Shown piece after piece: positions 45,266 to 56,200 of a stretch of 64,000 nt of DNA. The stretch comes from Romanomermis culicivorax (lineage: Eukaryota > Nematoda > Enoplea > Mermithida > Mermithidae): contig CAWUHX010000014.1 in assembly GCA_963922205.1 (NCBI GenBank), positions 1,300,001-1,364,000 of the forward strand, given 5' to 3'. Below the pieces are notes generated by a model. It was not told the DNA's origin and ran no database searches. It saw nothing but the letters and a program-made list of their open reading frames with translations. A program made the translations under genes and the position numbers. Numbering within the stretch: position 1 is the stretch's first letter; each line of letters begins with the position of its first letter.

Positions 45266-47743
45266 GTGAAAAAGATGAGTATTCCGGTAGGAAAAATGTT
45301 GAGGACTCCTCCTAGGTCACATGAACCTAGTGTTTCGAATCTGGACTCTGCTGAAGAACACGCAGCGGTAGAAAAGGTTCAAGCACAGGCGCCTGAGACT
45401 GAAGGAAGGAGAGAGAGTAGAAATGCCGAAGTGGCAAAAATGGAAGAGGAATTGAGGAAGAGTAGTTTTGAGATGGCTAGGTTAGCCGAGATTGAAACTA
45501 CGGTAAGTGGTAGTGTCAGAGGTCAGCAGACCTTTGAGAAGGAGAGACCGACGTCGCCCTCGAAGTTGGTCCATCCGATGGCCGAGACGCTGGAGGAGAT
45601 TAGACGGAAATCGAAACCGGTGTGGAGGTCGAACATGATGGACATGAATTACGACGAGTATTACGAGAACGCGCCGGCCGATTTATACGACGACAAATAT
45701 TCGAGGCGATACGAGCCCGAAATTACGAATCGGAGTCGACGAGAGGATCCAAGGGATCGAGTCGATCCCAAGGATTTACGATTTAATGCGCTGGAGAAAA
45801 AGGTCGAATTATTGATCAAAGTTATCGAAAGCGCGCAAGTCAAGGATAGGGAAACGGAGGACGATCAACGGAGGAAGATAGGTGAGTCTTCTTACCTTGA
45901 GAATAGAGTTGAGAGAGTAAGTGAACCTAAGAGAGAGGTTCATTCAGAAGTTTATGTCAGGTCTCACCAGGATAGAGACAAATATTGGGCTAGAGATAGA
46001 GGTTGGACTGAGGAGCCGCAGAGTTCGAGGAATGCTGAACAAGCACAATCGAATGCCTACGGTTACTCAGAGAATAGGAGGTCTAGGGAAAGGAAGGTGA
46101 CTATTTGCGACGAATCGTCCCAGGGAGAGGATAGGTTTTCTCGTCCTACTCCTTGGAGAGATACCGCAAATAGAGCTGACCTTAGCCCTGAGAGGAGAAG
46201 AAAGAAGAGAAAGTCGAAGAGTCGAAAGAGATCTCACAGATCTAGAGCTAGAAGTAGACATTACTCAGATAGTGATAATAGCAGTTCATCTACTTCGAAC
46301 TCTAGCTCAAGTGTTGAAGTTGATGTGAGAGATGTGGTAAAGGCCTTGAAACATAGACCTTTGCATGATAGTATAAAGCCGACGGAGGCTTTGAAATTTT
46401 TTACTGATCTGGAAAGTGAGTTTCTGGAGAATACGGCTGATAAAGTGAAGAAGGAGTGTTTGAGAAGGTTGTCTCAGAACACGGCGAGGAGGATAGCGAG
46501 AACATCCTCAAGTTATAGAGAAGCGCAGAGAAATATTTTAAAGTATCTCGCGCCGACTTATGATTTGAGGATGCTCAAAAGAGAGTTGTTTAATATGAAA
46601 CAGGGAGAAGGCGAGTCAGCCTTAGAGTTTTTAAAAAGGTTGAGTAATCATGTGGATCTGGTCTATGCAGATCAGAGTGATCAAGTAAGGCAAGAGAATA
46701 TTATTAATGCCTTCATTTATAAGAGTAGTCCGTTGTATCAGACGGAGTTGCAGGACGTATTGCCATCGATGAAAACTTGGCAAGACCTTGCATATGCTGT
46801 AACTCAAATTGATAAGAAATATAAGAATGTGTTTACTACTTTTGGAGCCAAGGATAAACCCATTGTAGTGAATCAAGTTGTAGCTACGGAGGAGATATGC
46901 CCGGAAATTGCTTTTGTCGGGAATGCTCCGTATGGAAGTACTAAAAAGTATAACCAGACGAAGTCAAGACCACAAAATCAGTTGCAAAAGGCAGTGGAAG
47001 AGGAGAGAAGTGAGGAGAATGCGGAAGAGATGCTACCTGGTCTGTCGCCTCGTGATGTCAAAAAGTCTAATGAGGAGCAGGCCAAGGAGTCTTTTCTAGC
47101 TATTCTCTCAAAGGAGTGGCTACAATTGGTTCAGAAAGTAGATAAATTACAAGTTACTCAGAGTGAAGCCTTAAAAGAGTTGACTACTGTGAAGGCTGCG
47201 TCTGCTGAAAAGCAGAAGCAGTTGAAGCAGCAGAGACCCTATTGCATTTATCATAAGAATAATACGCATGCTACTGAGGAGTGTAAGACATTAGCATACC
47301 GGCGTCAGCAACAGCAGCGCGGTGGATTTAACCGTGGCATGTCTAATCAATATTATGGTGGTGATAGGAATGCTTCATATAGAGGAAGTTTTAGAGGTAG
47401 AGGTGGACCTCAGTTTGGATTTAGAGGAAGAGGAAGAGGTGCCTATTATGTAGGATTCCCCGAAGAAGATCAAATGTACGGGTATGACCCAGAATTTGAG
47501 AGATACAGGGAATTCTGCAGACTTAGGGAGCAAGGCATCCAGTTGCAGAGGCAGCCTCAGTTGATGTTACCTGCACCAACTAGTCAACCTGCTATTCAGG
47601 GTAGTACCGTCCAGGATCAGTCTGAATCATTTGTTTCGAACCAGTCGCAACCTAGTTCGCATAACGTAATGGTGACAAGCCGTACGGATGTGGATGATGA
47701 AAGCGAAAAGAGTAGAAACAAATCTTCTAGTTTGGTTCTCTGA
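45266..47743 (+). CDS. G2 Gag
   Basis: 825 residues. A charged N-terminal half carries a very Arg/Ser-rich stretch ([21 protein letters not shown] region, about 310-345), reminiscent of SR proteins. A capsid-like helical domain (about 352-540) is collinear with G1 gag. A C-x2-H-x4-H-x4-C zinc knuckle starts at C660, and an RG/RGG patch lies near 690-730. The frame ends at TGA 47741-47743, and the same frame continues into protease. In G1 the two are fused. Confidence 0.9.
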   Translation: MKKMSIPVGKMLRTPPRSHEPSVSNLDSAEEHAAVEKVQAQAPETEGRRESRNAEVAKMEEELRKSSFEMARLAEIETTVSGSVRGQQTFEKERPTSPSKLVHPMAETLEEIRRKSKPVWRSNMMDMNYDEYYENAPADLYDDKYSRRYEPEITNRSRREDPRDRVDPKDLRFNALEKKVELLIKVIESAQVKDRETEDDQRRKIGESSYLENRVERVSEPKREVHSEVYVRSHQDRDKYWARDRGWTEEPQSSRNAEQAQSNAYGYSENRRSRERKVTICDESSQGEDRFSRPTPWRDTANRADLSPERRRKKRKSKSRKRSHRSRARSRHYSDSDNSSSSTSNSSSSVEVDVRDVVKALKHRPLHDSIKPTEALKFFTDLESEFLENTADKVKKECLRRLSQNTARRIARTSSSYREAQRNILKYLAPTYDLRMLKRELFNMKQGEGESALEFLKRLSNHVDLVYADQSDQVRQENIINAFIYKSSPLYQTELQDVLPSMKTWQDLAYAVTQIDKKYKNVFTTFGAKDKPIVVNQVVATEEICPEIAFVGNAPYGSTKKYNQTKSRPQNQLQKAVEEERSEENAEEMLPGLSPRDVKKSNEEQAKESFLAILSKEWLQLVQKVDKLQVTQSEALKELTTVKAASAEKQKQLKQQRPYCIYHKNNTHATEECKTLAYRRQQQQRGGFNRGMSNQYYGGDRNASYRGSFRGRGGPQFGFRGRGRGAYYVGFPEEDQMYGYDPEFERYREFCRLREQGIQLQRQPQLMLPAPTSQPAIQGSTVQDQSESFVSNQSQPSSHNVMVTSRTDVDDESEKSRNKSSSLVL
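47741..47743 (+). promoter_or_regulatory. In-frame TGA between Gag and protease
   Basis: The codons read CTC TGA AGT ATT, and the frame stays open on both sides. A stop at the gag/protease boundary is where classic retroviral readthrough occurs. G1 has no stop here. Confidence 0.45.
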
Positions 47744-48967
47744 AGTATTATTCACCTGGATAAGGTGACACCTCTAGAGAAAGTGAAAGAAAGAGATTTG
47801 GCTCATGTGAAATATGGAAGGAAAGCAATGGACATAGAGAGAAGGTTGTTGGAAAATTATCCGAAAACAGTTCCGTTCTATATAAATGTGGTTATTAAAG
47901 AAACGGCTACCAGAGCTTTAATTGATACAGGAGCTCAGTGTACGGTCATGTCTTCTAAGCTCCTGAAAAGGGCATTAGACGTTGATTATACAGTGTACCC
48001 TCCTATTCTTAAAGTGACTGTAGCTGATGGAAAAATTGTGCATGCCTATGGGTATGTACCAGTTTGTATGAAGACTGAATTCGGAAGTTTTCCAGTCAAT
48101 GCTATAGTGTTGCCAGATGCAGGTGAGGACCTGATCTTGGGCACAGATTTTTTAGCACACCCAGACTTAGGTGTGGTGATTGATTTCAAAAGGAATGCCA
48201 TGACAATACAGGGCATTGAGAGAAAGATTGACGTAGTTCAAGTTCCTTCTGTAACTACTGTGCAAACGGTAATGGAAGAAGTAACTAAAGTCAGTGTGGC
48301 GTCGACTGATTGCCTAAATCAAATTGTTTATCCAAAAGTTTGTCTGCTAAAGACAACTGTTGCAATTGTTGCATGTAGTAAAACCTACATTCCATATGGA
48401 ACAGATGTTTTGATGAAGGCAAAACTTTGGGATCAACATGGAGATGCCACATTGAACGGAATTATCGTCAAATCAAAGGATTCTGAAAGGAAGTTCAGAA
48501 TGGAGAAAGCAGTTGTAGACGGATCACAAGAGGAGTTTGTAGTACTAATCTCCAATACCACAGGTTCTGGTTGTCGGTTTGAGAGAGATCAAATCATTGG
48601 CTATACAGAATCTATGCTTATTGAAGATGATGATACGTACAAGAAAGTGAAAGAAATGAAAAAGATAAAGGAGGAGAAGGAATATCAGACCTGCATGGTA
48701 AAGGAAGGAATGCCTGCATTATCAAAAGCTGATTCTGTAGAGTTCTATACTTCACTATGCAAAATGATATCGAAGGCGAAAATTTCGGAAGAGAATAAAA
48801 CGGAAGCTATAGAGTCTTTGTTGAAGTACAGAGATGTCTTTAGCTTGCCTGGTGATCCGGCTACTACAACCCCAGCTCTGAGGTGTAAGATAGATACAGG
48901 AGATGTGAGACCTGTAGCAAAAAGATATTACAGAGCTTCAATTAATAGTCGGCCAGGAGTAAGGTGA
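47744..48967 (+). CDS. G2 protease
   Basis: The frame follows the TGA directly; the first good start-like codon is GTG 47765. Counting from there, the aspartic protease motif ALIDTGAQC has its catalytic Asp at residue 54, and LILGTDFLAHP lies near 123. About 250 further residues, collinear with G1, lead to RT. No ATG precedes the protease core in this frame segment, so translation probably comes from upstream. It ends at TGA 48965-48967. Confidence 0.88.
   Translation, partial: SIIHLDKVTPLEKVKERDLAHVKYGRKAMDIERRLLENYPKTVPFYINVVIKETATRALIDTGAQCTVMSSKLLKRALDVDYTVYPPILKVTVADGKIVHAYGYVPVCMKTEFGSFPVNAIVLPDAGEDLILGTDFLAHPDLGVVIDFKRNAMTIQGIERKIDVVQVPSVTTVQTVMEEVTKVSVASTDCLNQIVYPKVCLLKTTVAIVACSKTYIPYGTDVLMKAKLWDQHGDATLNGIIVKSKDSERKFRMEKAVVDGSQEEFVVLISNTTGSGCRFERDQIIGYTESMLIEDDDTYKKVKEMKKIKEEKEYQTCMVKEGMPALSKADSVEFYTSLCKMISKAKISEENKTEAIESLLKYRDVFSLPGDPATTTPALRCKIDTGDVRPVAKRYYRASINSRPGVR
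48965..48967 (+). promoter_or_regulatory. In-frame TGA between protease and RT, same codon as G1 TAA
   Basis: The codons read GTA AGG TGA CAT ATA AAG GAG ATG. In G1 they are ATC AGA TAA CAT GTG CAG GAA ATG. The residues on both sides (R before, H after) match, so the stop is positionally conserved although its identity changed. Confidence 0.65.
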
Positions 48968-51931
48968 CATATAAAGGAGATGTTGGATCAAGGAGTGATC
49001 GAGCCCTCGAAGTCACCGTGGGCTGCACCCTTGTTCCTGGTTGGAAAGAAAGATGGAACTACGAGACCCGTAGTGGATTTTAGAGGTATAAACGAAGTGA
49101 CCAAGGATGATAAATATCCCATCCCGAGAATGGATGACTATTTAGATTGCCTTGGAAGAGCGAAGTTTTATACGACTCTAGATTTGAAGTCGGGATATTG
49201 GCAGGTCCCGATGGAGGAGGAGAGCAAGGAGAAAACGGCTTTTATATGCCAAGAGGGCTTGTTTCAGTTCAAAGTGATGCCGTTTGGGTTGAAGAATGCA
49301 CCTGCTGAATTCCAAAGGATGATGGAGAGAATCCTTGGGGATTTGGTATGGAAAATTTGCCTAGTGTATATAGATGATATTATCATCTTCTCGAATACGT
49401 TCGAGGAACACTTAGAGAATTTGAACTTGGTGCTAGAAGCGTTGAGGAAGGCGAAGTTGACTCTTAAGCCAGAGAAATGTGAATTTCTTCCCGAGAAGGT
49501 GCACTTTTTAGGACACATCTTGGATGCGAATGGAATTTCTCCGGATCCTAAGAAGGTCAAGGCGATAACGGAATTTCCATTCCCGGATTCTGTTAAGAAA
49601 ATGCAAAGATTCCTAGGTATGCTACAATGGTGTAAGAAATTTATACCAGACCTAGCAGCACTAGCTGAACCCTTGTACAAATTAACAGGCAAGAAGGGAA
49701 CATGGAATGTGACAGAGTTACATTACACAACTTTTGAGAAGCTCAAAGTAGCATTGACCTCAGTACCTTTCTTAAGACATCCAATTTTAGATGGATCTGC
49801 GCGATTCATTCTTCAAACGGATGCCAGTGGAATTGCATTGGGAGCAGTGTTATGTCAAGAGACTGACTCGGAACGTTGGGTAGTTGCCTACAATAGTCGG
49901 ATATTGCGGGCAGAAGAAAGGAAATGGTGCGCCACCGAAAGAGAATGCTTAGCTGTGGTTTACGGCCTTAAAATTTATAAACATTATCTTTTGGGCCAAA
50001 AGGTCAGGATTCAAACTGACCATAAACCATTATTATCAATGAGGGTGAATACACAGACTAACGACAAACTCAAGAGGTGGTACGCATTCATTTGCCAGTT
50101 TAATCACAAGTTGGAGTATGTGCCTGGCAGACAGAATGCCATGGCAGATTTCCTCTCCAGGAAAGAGGAACCGGATGAGCAGAAAGAGAAGTTGCCACCA
50201 AAATGGGAGCTTATCTTTCAGAAAGAAGAAGTGAAATCTCTTACTGAAGACGAAGTCCTTAACCAAAACCACAAAGTTTTAGTGAAACAACTTCGGGAAC
50301 TCAGAGGAGATGAAGTGGATGAGGCTGTAGGAGTCTTCACTCCGGTGAAGATGGCCACAGCTTCAGTGGCTTCAAAGTATAGTGTTAGTGATGAAACTCA
50401 ACTTAATATTTCTCCAGAATTTGATAATTATCGAACGCCTGAGAAATATGAAATTGAGGCGGTAGTCACTAGACAAATGGCAAAAAACTTGCAGCAGGAG
50501 GAAAAAGGACATCCTCCTGGGCAAGCAAAACCTAAAGAAGAGGTGAAGAGAATTTTTGAACCGAAGGAGAAGGAGTTTGAAGAAGCCCCAGAGATTGAAG
50601 ATGGTAGACCGAAAGGGCTTATCTCAAACGCCTTGATGTCAAAGTTGCAAGGAAAGGATAAAGATCTAAAAGTGATCTTCGAGAAACTAGGTGCTAGTAG
50701 TAGCACTAAGTCTCAAAGTAACTTTTATATTGATCAAGGGATACTATATAGAGAGACTTTTGGCGAGGCAGAGGATCAAGTTGTTGTCCCCTCTGTTCTC
50801 AAAAAAGTTGTCCTGCATCAGTATCATGGAGCAGTGATGATGATGCATCAAGGGTTTAAGAGAACCCTTGCTATTATTAAAAAGCGGTTCTGGTGGCCGA
50901 GCATCGAGAAGGATGTTCGGAGCTGGATCAGCTTTTGTCCGATATGTCAAATTGCGACTCCAGGAAAGGCTACAATTCCGCCATTGAATCCAATTATTCC
51001 TAGAGGACCATTTGACATAGTCTCTGTAGATATTGTGGGAATATCTCCCATGAGCGAGAAAAGACCGTATGTGATAGTATTTCAAGATTACTTTACAAAA
51101 TGGGTGGAAGCAGAAATGATTCTGGATCAATCTGCTGTAACCATTGTGGACAGTTTTCTTCGAAATATTGTGTTCAGGCATGGAACCCCGGTGAAATTGT
51201 TGAGTGATAACGGTTCATGCTTTACAGCTGATTTGATGACGTCAGTCTGTAAATTATTGGAGTGTCAGAAGATTTTCACAACTGCCTACCATCCACAAGG
51301 AAATGGAATGGTTGAAAGGTTTAACCAAACCTTGATCAAGCAGTTGCGAAAGGTTGCTATAGAGGATTCAGATAAGTGGGACAGATATTTGCAATCTGTC
51401 GTTTTTGCGTATAATGCCACACCTCATACCTCAACGAGATGTTCTCCATTTGCCTTATTGAGAGGTCATGAGGCTAATTTTGGCATTAGTATTGGTGTTG
51501 CTAGAAATATAGTTCTGCCAATGAACTATGAGGCTTGTAAGCATATACTAACCGAAAGTTTAGTAGAAACTTATGAAGTCATTTCAGAGAATATCAGGAA
51601 GGCTGCGGAGAGCAGTAAAAAGTTTTTTGACCCTAAAGCAAAAGCTCATGATTATTCCGTCAATGATTGGGTTTTGCTGAAAGTCGACAAACAGAAAAAA
51701 CTGGGTCTGCCGTGGCAAGGACCATATGTTGTTACTGATAATAGAAGATTATCAGAGAATGTGCTTGAAATCGCTCACTGGAGAGAGCCGCTGAAAAAGC
51801 AGGTGGTATCTGTGAGCAGGTTAAAGCACTTTCGCTACGAGACCGGCAGATGGCTGCAGTCTAACGACGTGTCATCTAAGGACACGCAGTTTACTGTAGA
51901 TTCAAAAATTGATAATTATAAACTGCCGTAG
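48968..51931 (+). CDS. G2 Pol: reverse transcriptase, RNase H, integrase
   Basis: Numbered from ATG 48980: RT with TTLDLKSGYWQ (D68) and YIDDI (D132, D133), RNase H with TDASG and QTDHKPL, a linker, and integrase with an H-H-C-C finger and D684-D743-E779 (D-x35-E). All catalytic residues are present. Overall identity to G1 Pol is high across RT and integrase and low in the linker. The C-terminus extends past the GPY/F-like PWQGPYVVTD segment. Confidence 0.93.
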   Translation, partial: HIKEMLDQGVIEPSKSPWAAPLFLVGKKDGTTRPVVDFRGINEVTKDDKYPIPRMDDYLDCLGRAKFYTTLDLKSGYWQVPMEEESKEKTAFICQEGLFQFKVMPFGLKNAPAEFQRMMERILGDLVWKICLVYIDDIIIFSNTFEEHLENLNLVLEALRKAKLTLKPEKCEFLPEKVHFLGHILDANGISPDPKKVKAITEFPFPDSVKKMQRFLGMLQWCKKFIPDLAALAEPLYKLTGKKGTWNVTELHYTTFEKLKVALTSVPFLRHPILDGSARFILQTDASGIALGAVLCQETDSERWVVAYNSRILRAEERKWCATERECLAVVYGLKIYKHYLLGQKVRIQTDHKPLLSMRVNTQTNDKLKRWYAFICQFNHKLEYVPGRQNAMADFLSRKEEPDEQKEKLPPKWELIFQKEEVKSLTEDEVLNQNHKVLVKQLRELRGDEVDEAVGVFTPVKMATASVASKYSVSDETQLNISPEFDNYRTPEKYEIEAVVTRQMAKNLQQEEKGHPPGQAKPKEEVKRIFEPKEKEFEEAPEIEDGRPKGLISNALMSKLQGKDKDLKVIFEKLGASSSTKSQSNFYIDQGILYRETFGEAEDQVVVPSVLKKVVLHQYHGAVMMMHQGFKRTLAIIKKRFWWPSIEKDVRSWISFCPICQIATPGKATIPPLNPIIPRGPFDIVSVDIVGISPMSEKRPYVIVFQDYFTKWVEAEMILDQSAVTIVDSFLRNIVFRHGTPVKLLSDNGSCFTADLMTSVCKLLECQKIFTTAYHPQGNGMVERFNQTLIKQLRKVAIEDSDKWDRYLQSVVFAYNATPHTSTRCSPFALLRGHEANFGISIGVARNIVLPMNYEACKHILTESLVETYEVISENIRKAAESSKKFFDPKAKAHDYSVNDWVLLKVDKQKKLGLPWQGPYVVTDNRRLSENVLEIAHWREPLKKQVVSVSRLKHFRYETGRWLQSNDVSSKDTQFTVDSKIDNYKLP

Positions 51932-52407
51932 CGCGTAGCGCTGTTTATCGCGTGTGTGTGTGTGTGCGTATGAATACCCCCCCCCATATTTTTTCGTCCC
52001 CAATTCTGTATTTAAGTACAAATTGTATTTAATTGTAATTATTTATGTATTTATCGCGTATTTATCGTGTATTTTTAAATTTTTCTCGCGTAAATCTTAA
52101 AATTTCTCAAAATTCTTGGTAAAAAACCACTCATCGCAAAAATTTAAAAATTTTAACTTTTTTCGCGGCCTAAATTTTAAATTTCCCCGAGTCCGAGTAA
52201 TTTTTTCGGAGGAAATAGTTAGTTGTTGCCCCCCAATTCTGTGAATATTGGAAGAATTGGGAAAACTGCTGAGTTTTAGAGTGAAAATAGACAAAAAGTA
52301 GCGAAAGCGGAAACTTTGTCGATTTTTCAGCTCTTATAAAAAATTATCAAAAATTTTCGAAAATTGATAGCGCAGAATTCGAAGAATTTGAGAAAGAAGC
52401 GGTCGAG

Positions 52408-52519
52408 ATGTCCAGGCCCCCCAATGGACGCCGGACAAAGCAATACCTGGTCACGGACCCCCACGTGACCTACGGTCAGCCGCAGGTGCGGCAGAATAAT
52501 CAGTATTTCCTAGTCGATG
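52408..52519 (+). CDS. G2 ORF3 leader exon
   Basis: ATG frame of 37 codons plus one base, ending RQNNQYFLVD at GAT G/GTAAGC. The G1 counterpart (38742-38847) shares the end of the peptide, the phase and the donor. This conservation across diverged elements argues for real use of the splice site. The downstream frame from 52520 to 52683 is intron read-through. Confidence 0.7.
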
Positions 52520-53225
52520 GTAAGCGACCTAAGTTTTTAAACTTAGTGAATCTTAAAATTTATTGGGCAAAGCAGGATGTTATAGCCCACGGGTGTCTAG
52601 ATGAAGGCCTAGACAATTGTAAAAGTTTAGTGGGAACAAATTTGTTCTGTCAACTTGAAAAAGTGTGGCAAAGCTGCCCGTAGCGCAAAATTTGGACTTT
52701 TTGCGAAACTACATTATTCCTCTACACACATAGCGAGTTGAATAAATTCGTCTATGTGATGGGGAAGAAGTGGAGTGTAGCAACTAGTCGACTAGGGGTA
52801 GATAATTTCAAAATTTATTTAAATTTCTAAATTCCATCTTAATTCACTTTTCTACGAATTTCCACATTTTGGGTAAATTAGTAAATATATTTTCAAATTT
52901 CTTCTTGGAAATTCTTAATTTATTAGTTGGATAGGCCGTTTTGGGCGTTGGATTGAGACGGCTAGCAGTCGATTGATGGAAGACGCAGGTGGTCTGTGCG
53001 TGTACTCCCGTATAAGGTAGAAGTCGGGGCCGCACTTGTGTTTAACTATCTGCCAACACTAACCCAATATATGTTTGGTACCTTATTGTCCCCTGCTTGC
53101 AATTTCTTTTTTCCTTTTTCCTAATTGTGCTTACTATCTGTGGTGAAGGTAGAGTCTAACCGATGTGTGTCCGCTTCGAAAAATTTCCATTAAAAAGTTG
53201 TAAACATTTCGCCTGAATTTTTTAG
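52520..53225 (+). other. Intron within G2 ORF3
   Basis: 706 bases from GTAAGC to TTTTTTAG, typical sites. Joining 52519 to 53226 keeps the frame (phase 1) and leads straight into the long ORF3 frame, which is open from the acceptor. Splicing would produce a subgenomic mRNA, as for env in other elements. Confidence 0.65.
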
Positions 53226-56200
53226 ACTACAATGTTAAACGCATTGTCAGAGTCGGCGAATTGGAACGGTGGTTCGCCACGAATTTCGGGAGATTTCCGT
53301 TGGAATTGACGGAACCGAAATTGGTCGAAATAGGTAAGGTGGCTGAGATGATCGAAATCCTGAAGGTGAGCAGGTTTCGAGGACAGCCAATTATGGGGTT
53401 TGATACAGAGAAAGTTACTCAAGAGTATGTGAGTAAGGTTTTCGCGACTTCTGGGGTTGAGAACCCAAAAGGGAAGGAGTTCGCGAGAGTCATTAGCTTC
53501 TCGACGGTAACTGGAGACACCTTTGTTGTAGATACTACGACAATCATGCCGAAGGAATGGACGCTCATTCATGAGCTCTTAGATTCGGACATGCTTCTCG
53601 TTGGATACAACTTGGTTACAGATCTGGTCGCCATCTGGAATGTTAATGGCGCAGGTAGAAAGCACCAGGATGTTGATCTGACACCAGAGATCAAGCATAG
53701 AGTAACGTCTTCGTATGGCCGTTATTACGACGTAGCCAAGGTAGGAGACCAGTTGAACGGAAGATTTTTGGCATTGTCCAGGAAGTTGGGACTTTGCCCG
53801 GAGACTTTCAAGCTGAAAGGGTTGTTCACGGAGCTGTATCTGGCGGACGTTGGTTATTTCCAAATCGATTTCCGTCAGAGAGCGCAACGTGAACGATTCT
53901 GTAGGCACACATTGACACAGTTTGAAATACGGTATTCAGCACTGGACGCCTACTACTCATTGTTGGTTTTCCTAGCGTTTTTCCACTATGAGTTAGCTAT
54001 GGAAGTCGAGGTCGCATTCCAGTATTTTCCGCATGATTTGATGAAAGCGGATCAAATTCAGATAATGGCTTTTAGGTTGTATAGGTTTTTTAACATGATA
54101 CATGGTGAAAATTTTCTGCAGACTTTTTGTGGAAGTCCGGAAGTAGAGGAGCGGCAGTCATCGGCTATGTATCACGTGATGAGACAGGAAGTGTATGCCC
54201 GTATGGCTGCCCAAATGGATACCTCATTTGGAGGCTATACGGAGTACAGCTTCCCTCATTACGAGTCAAATCCGAAGAGAGGGAGAGACGTAAGTATACC
54301 TAAAGGTATTCATCCTGATTATACCGTTAAAGAAAAAAGTAAGAATGTAGACGGTAACGATACGGTAAGTGAGGATGAAGAGTTCGAAGAAGCTTTGTCG
54401 GAAAAGCAGATTAGAACTCGAATTACAAAGAAGGTGGTAGATATGGTGAATCAAGGGAAGAGTTTCAGTAGACTTGATGAACCAGTATCTATGGTTTTAT
54501 ACGAGAATTTCCTAAGGTATAGGAAAGAAATGAAACAGTTGTTGGAGATAACATCTCTGGAAGTTGATTACCACGAGTATGAACCAGTCAGAGTTTCGAA
54601 TGGTAAAGACTCGTATGTAAGGCAACACTGGAGTATGGATATCGGTCCTTATTCTGAAATATTGATCGAGGACAATTTTAAGAATTTGGAGTCAGTGTGT
54701 AATAAAGTTCCGCTCACGTTTCATTTGTTTTGGCCAGCTTGTAGAGAGGAAGCGGAGGAGTACCTTACCTCTCTCCTTGACCACAACTATTTGAGATCCT
54801 TTAGCCCTGAGGGAAAGGAACAACTCTTGAAGATGTTGTGGAGGGGAGATAGGTATGGTCAGTACTTATCATTTTTGAATAGTCTTCCAGTAACGGAGGT
54901 GCATACGCCAACAAAGGGCGATGCGATTACATGTTGGGGAAATCGTTTCGGATTTTTGCCGATCCGATTTTGGCCCAAGACAAAGTCATGGGAGCAAAGA
55001 CCGGAAGATAAAAGGAAGCATTTGGCGGAGTGTCCGCAGTACAAAGATAATCCGTACTGCTATCAGAGGTTTTACTTCCGCCAGATAGCTGTCCGAGTTC
55101 CAGGTTTGCGATACCCAATAGATATGAGTGAGGATGCAACGAAGGAGAATCAGAAAAAGAGCGTGTTAGCGTATCAACCGGAATACGTTCCAGGTTACGA
55201 GCCGCCATTTTTCGAGCCGATATTGCCGTCTGATGCTCCAGGTTTTACGATTACGCATATTGGCGATAAGGTTGTAGTGACGCTGACAGGTAAGCAGCCA
55301 GCAGTGCCGGTTACAGGCACTGAGGTAAGCACAACGGTGAGTCAACAATCTGGAGTTGATATGAGTAGTTTGGATCAGGTGCAGGGAATGCAGGCTGAGC
55401 CTGTTGCGGCGAAAGCACAGCAACAAGCGATACCTGCAGACCTCAACACCCCCATAGACTTGAATCAGGTAGGAGAGGATTTAGAAGTGGACAAGGAGGT
55501 CACTGTTGAATCGTTGATACAGCCTGATCAAGAAACACAGGTAACTTCTTTACTAGATCAGACAGAGAGTTTACTTTCTGGAATGGATGTTAGGGCAGAC
55601 CAGATGTTGGATGAAAGCAATCTCATAACGATTGCTGCAAGTCCAACAATAGAGGAGATTGAAGCAAGGCTCAGAGAGCGAGCTGAAAAGGAAATTGAAA
55701 GGCAGAAAGAGATTTTCGCTAAACAGCTTGCGGAGCAAAAAGCGAGATTAGATCAGCAGCAGAAGCAGCTGGAGCAGGTATTGGCTGGTTTTACCGCGCA
55801 GCCGATGCCTCTGGCAGCGCCTACAGTCGTGCAAGCTCCGGCCAAGCCGCCTACTGCTTATCATATCCCCAAATTGCCGGTGCAGCCTGCTAGTACGCAG
55901 GTCATCCAGCCTGCGGTCAGCAAGGTTACGCCGACAGTTCAAGTAGCGCCCAGAGATCCAAGTATGGACGGTGGTATACCAGGTATGTATACTGCCGAAG
56001 AGGTTAGAAAGTTCATAGCGGAAGGTCGTACGGACGATCAGATTAAAAGACTAGGAAGGAGAAAGTTAGCCCGAAGGGCCAATAGGGCTAAAAAGAGAGA
56101 TGAAGAGGATTTCATTGAAATTAGCGATGGTGAAGGAGAACAGACAGGGAGTTCTACGTCTGTGGACTTGAAGTTTGCAGGATCTACAACTTTATTGACG

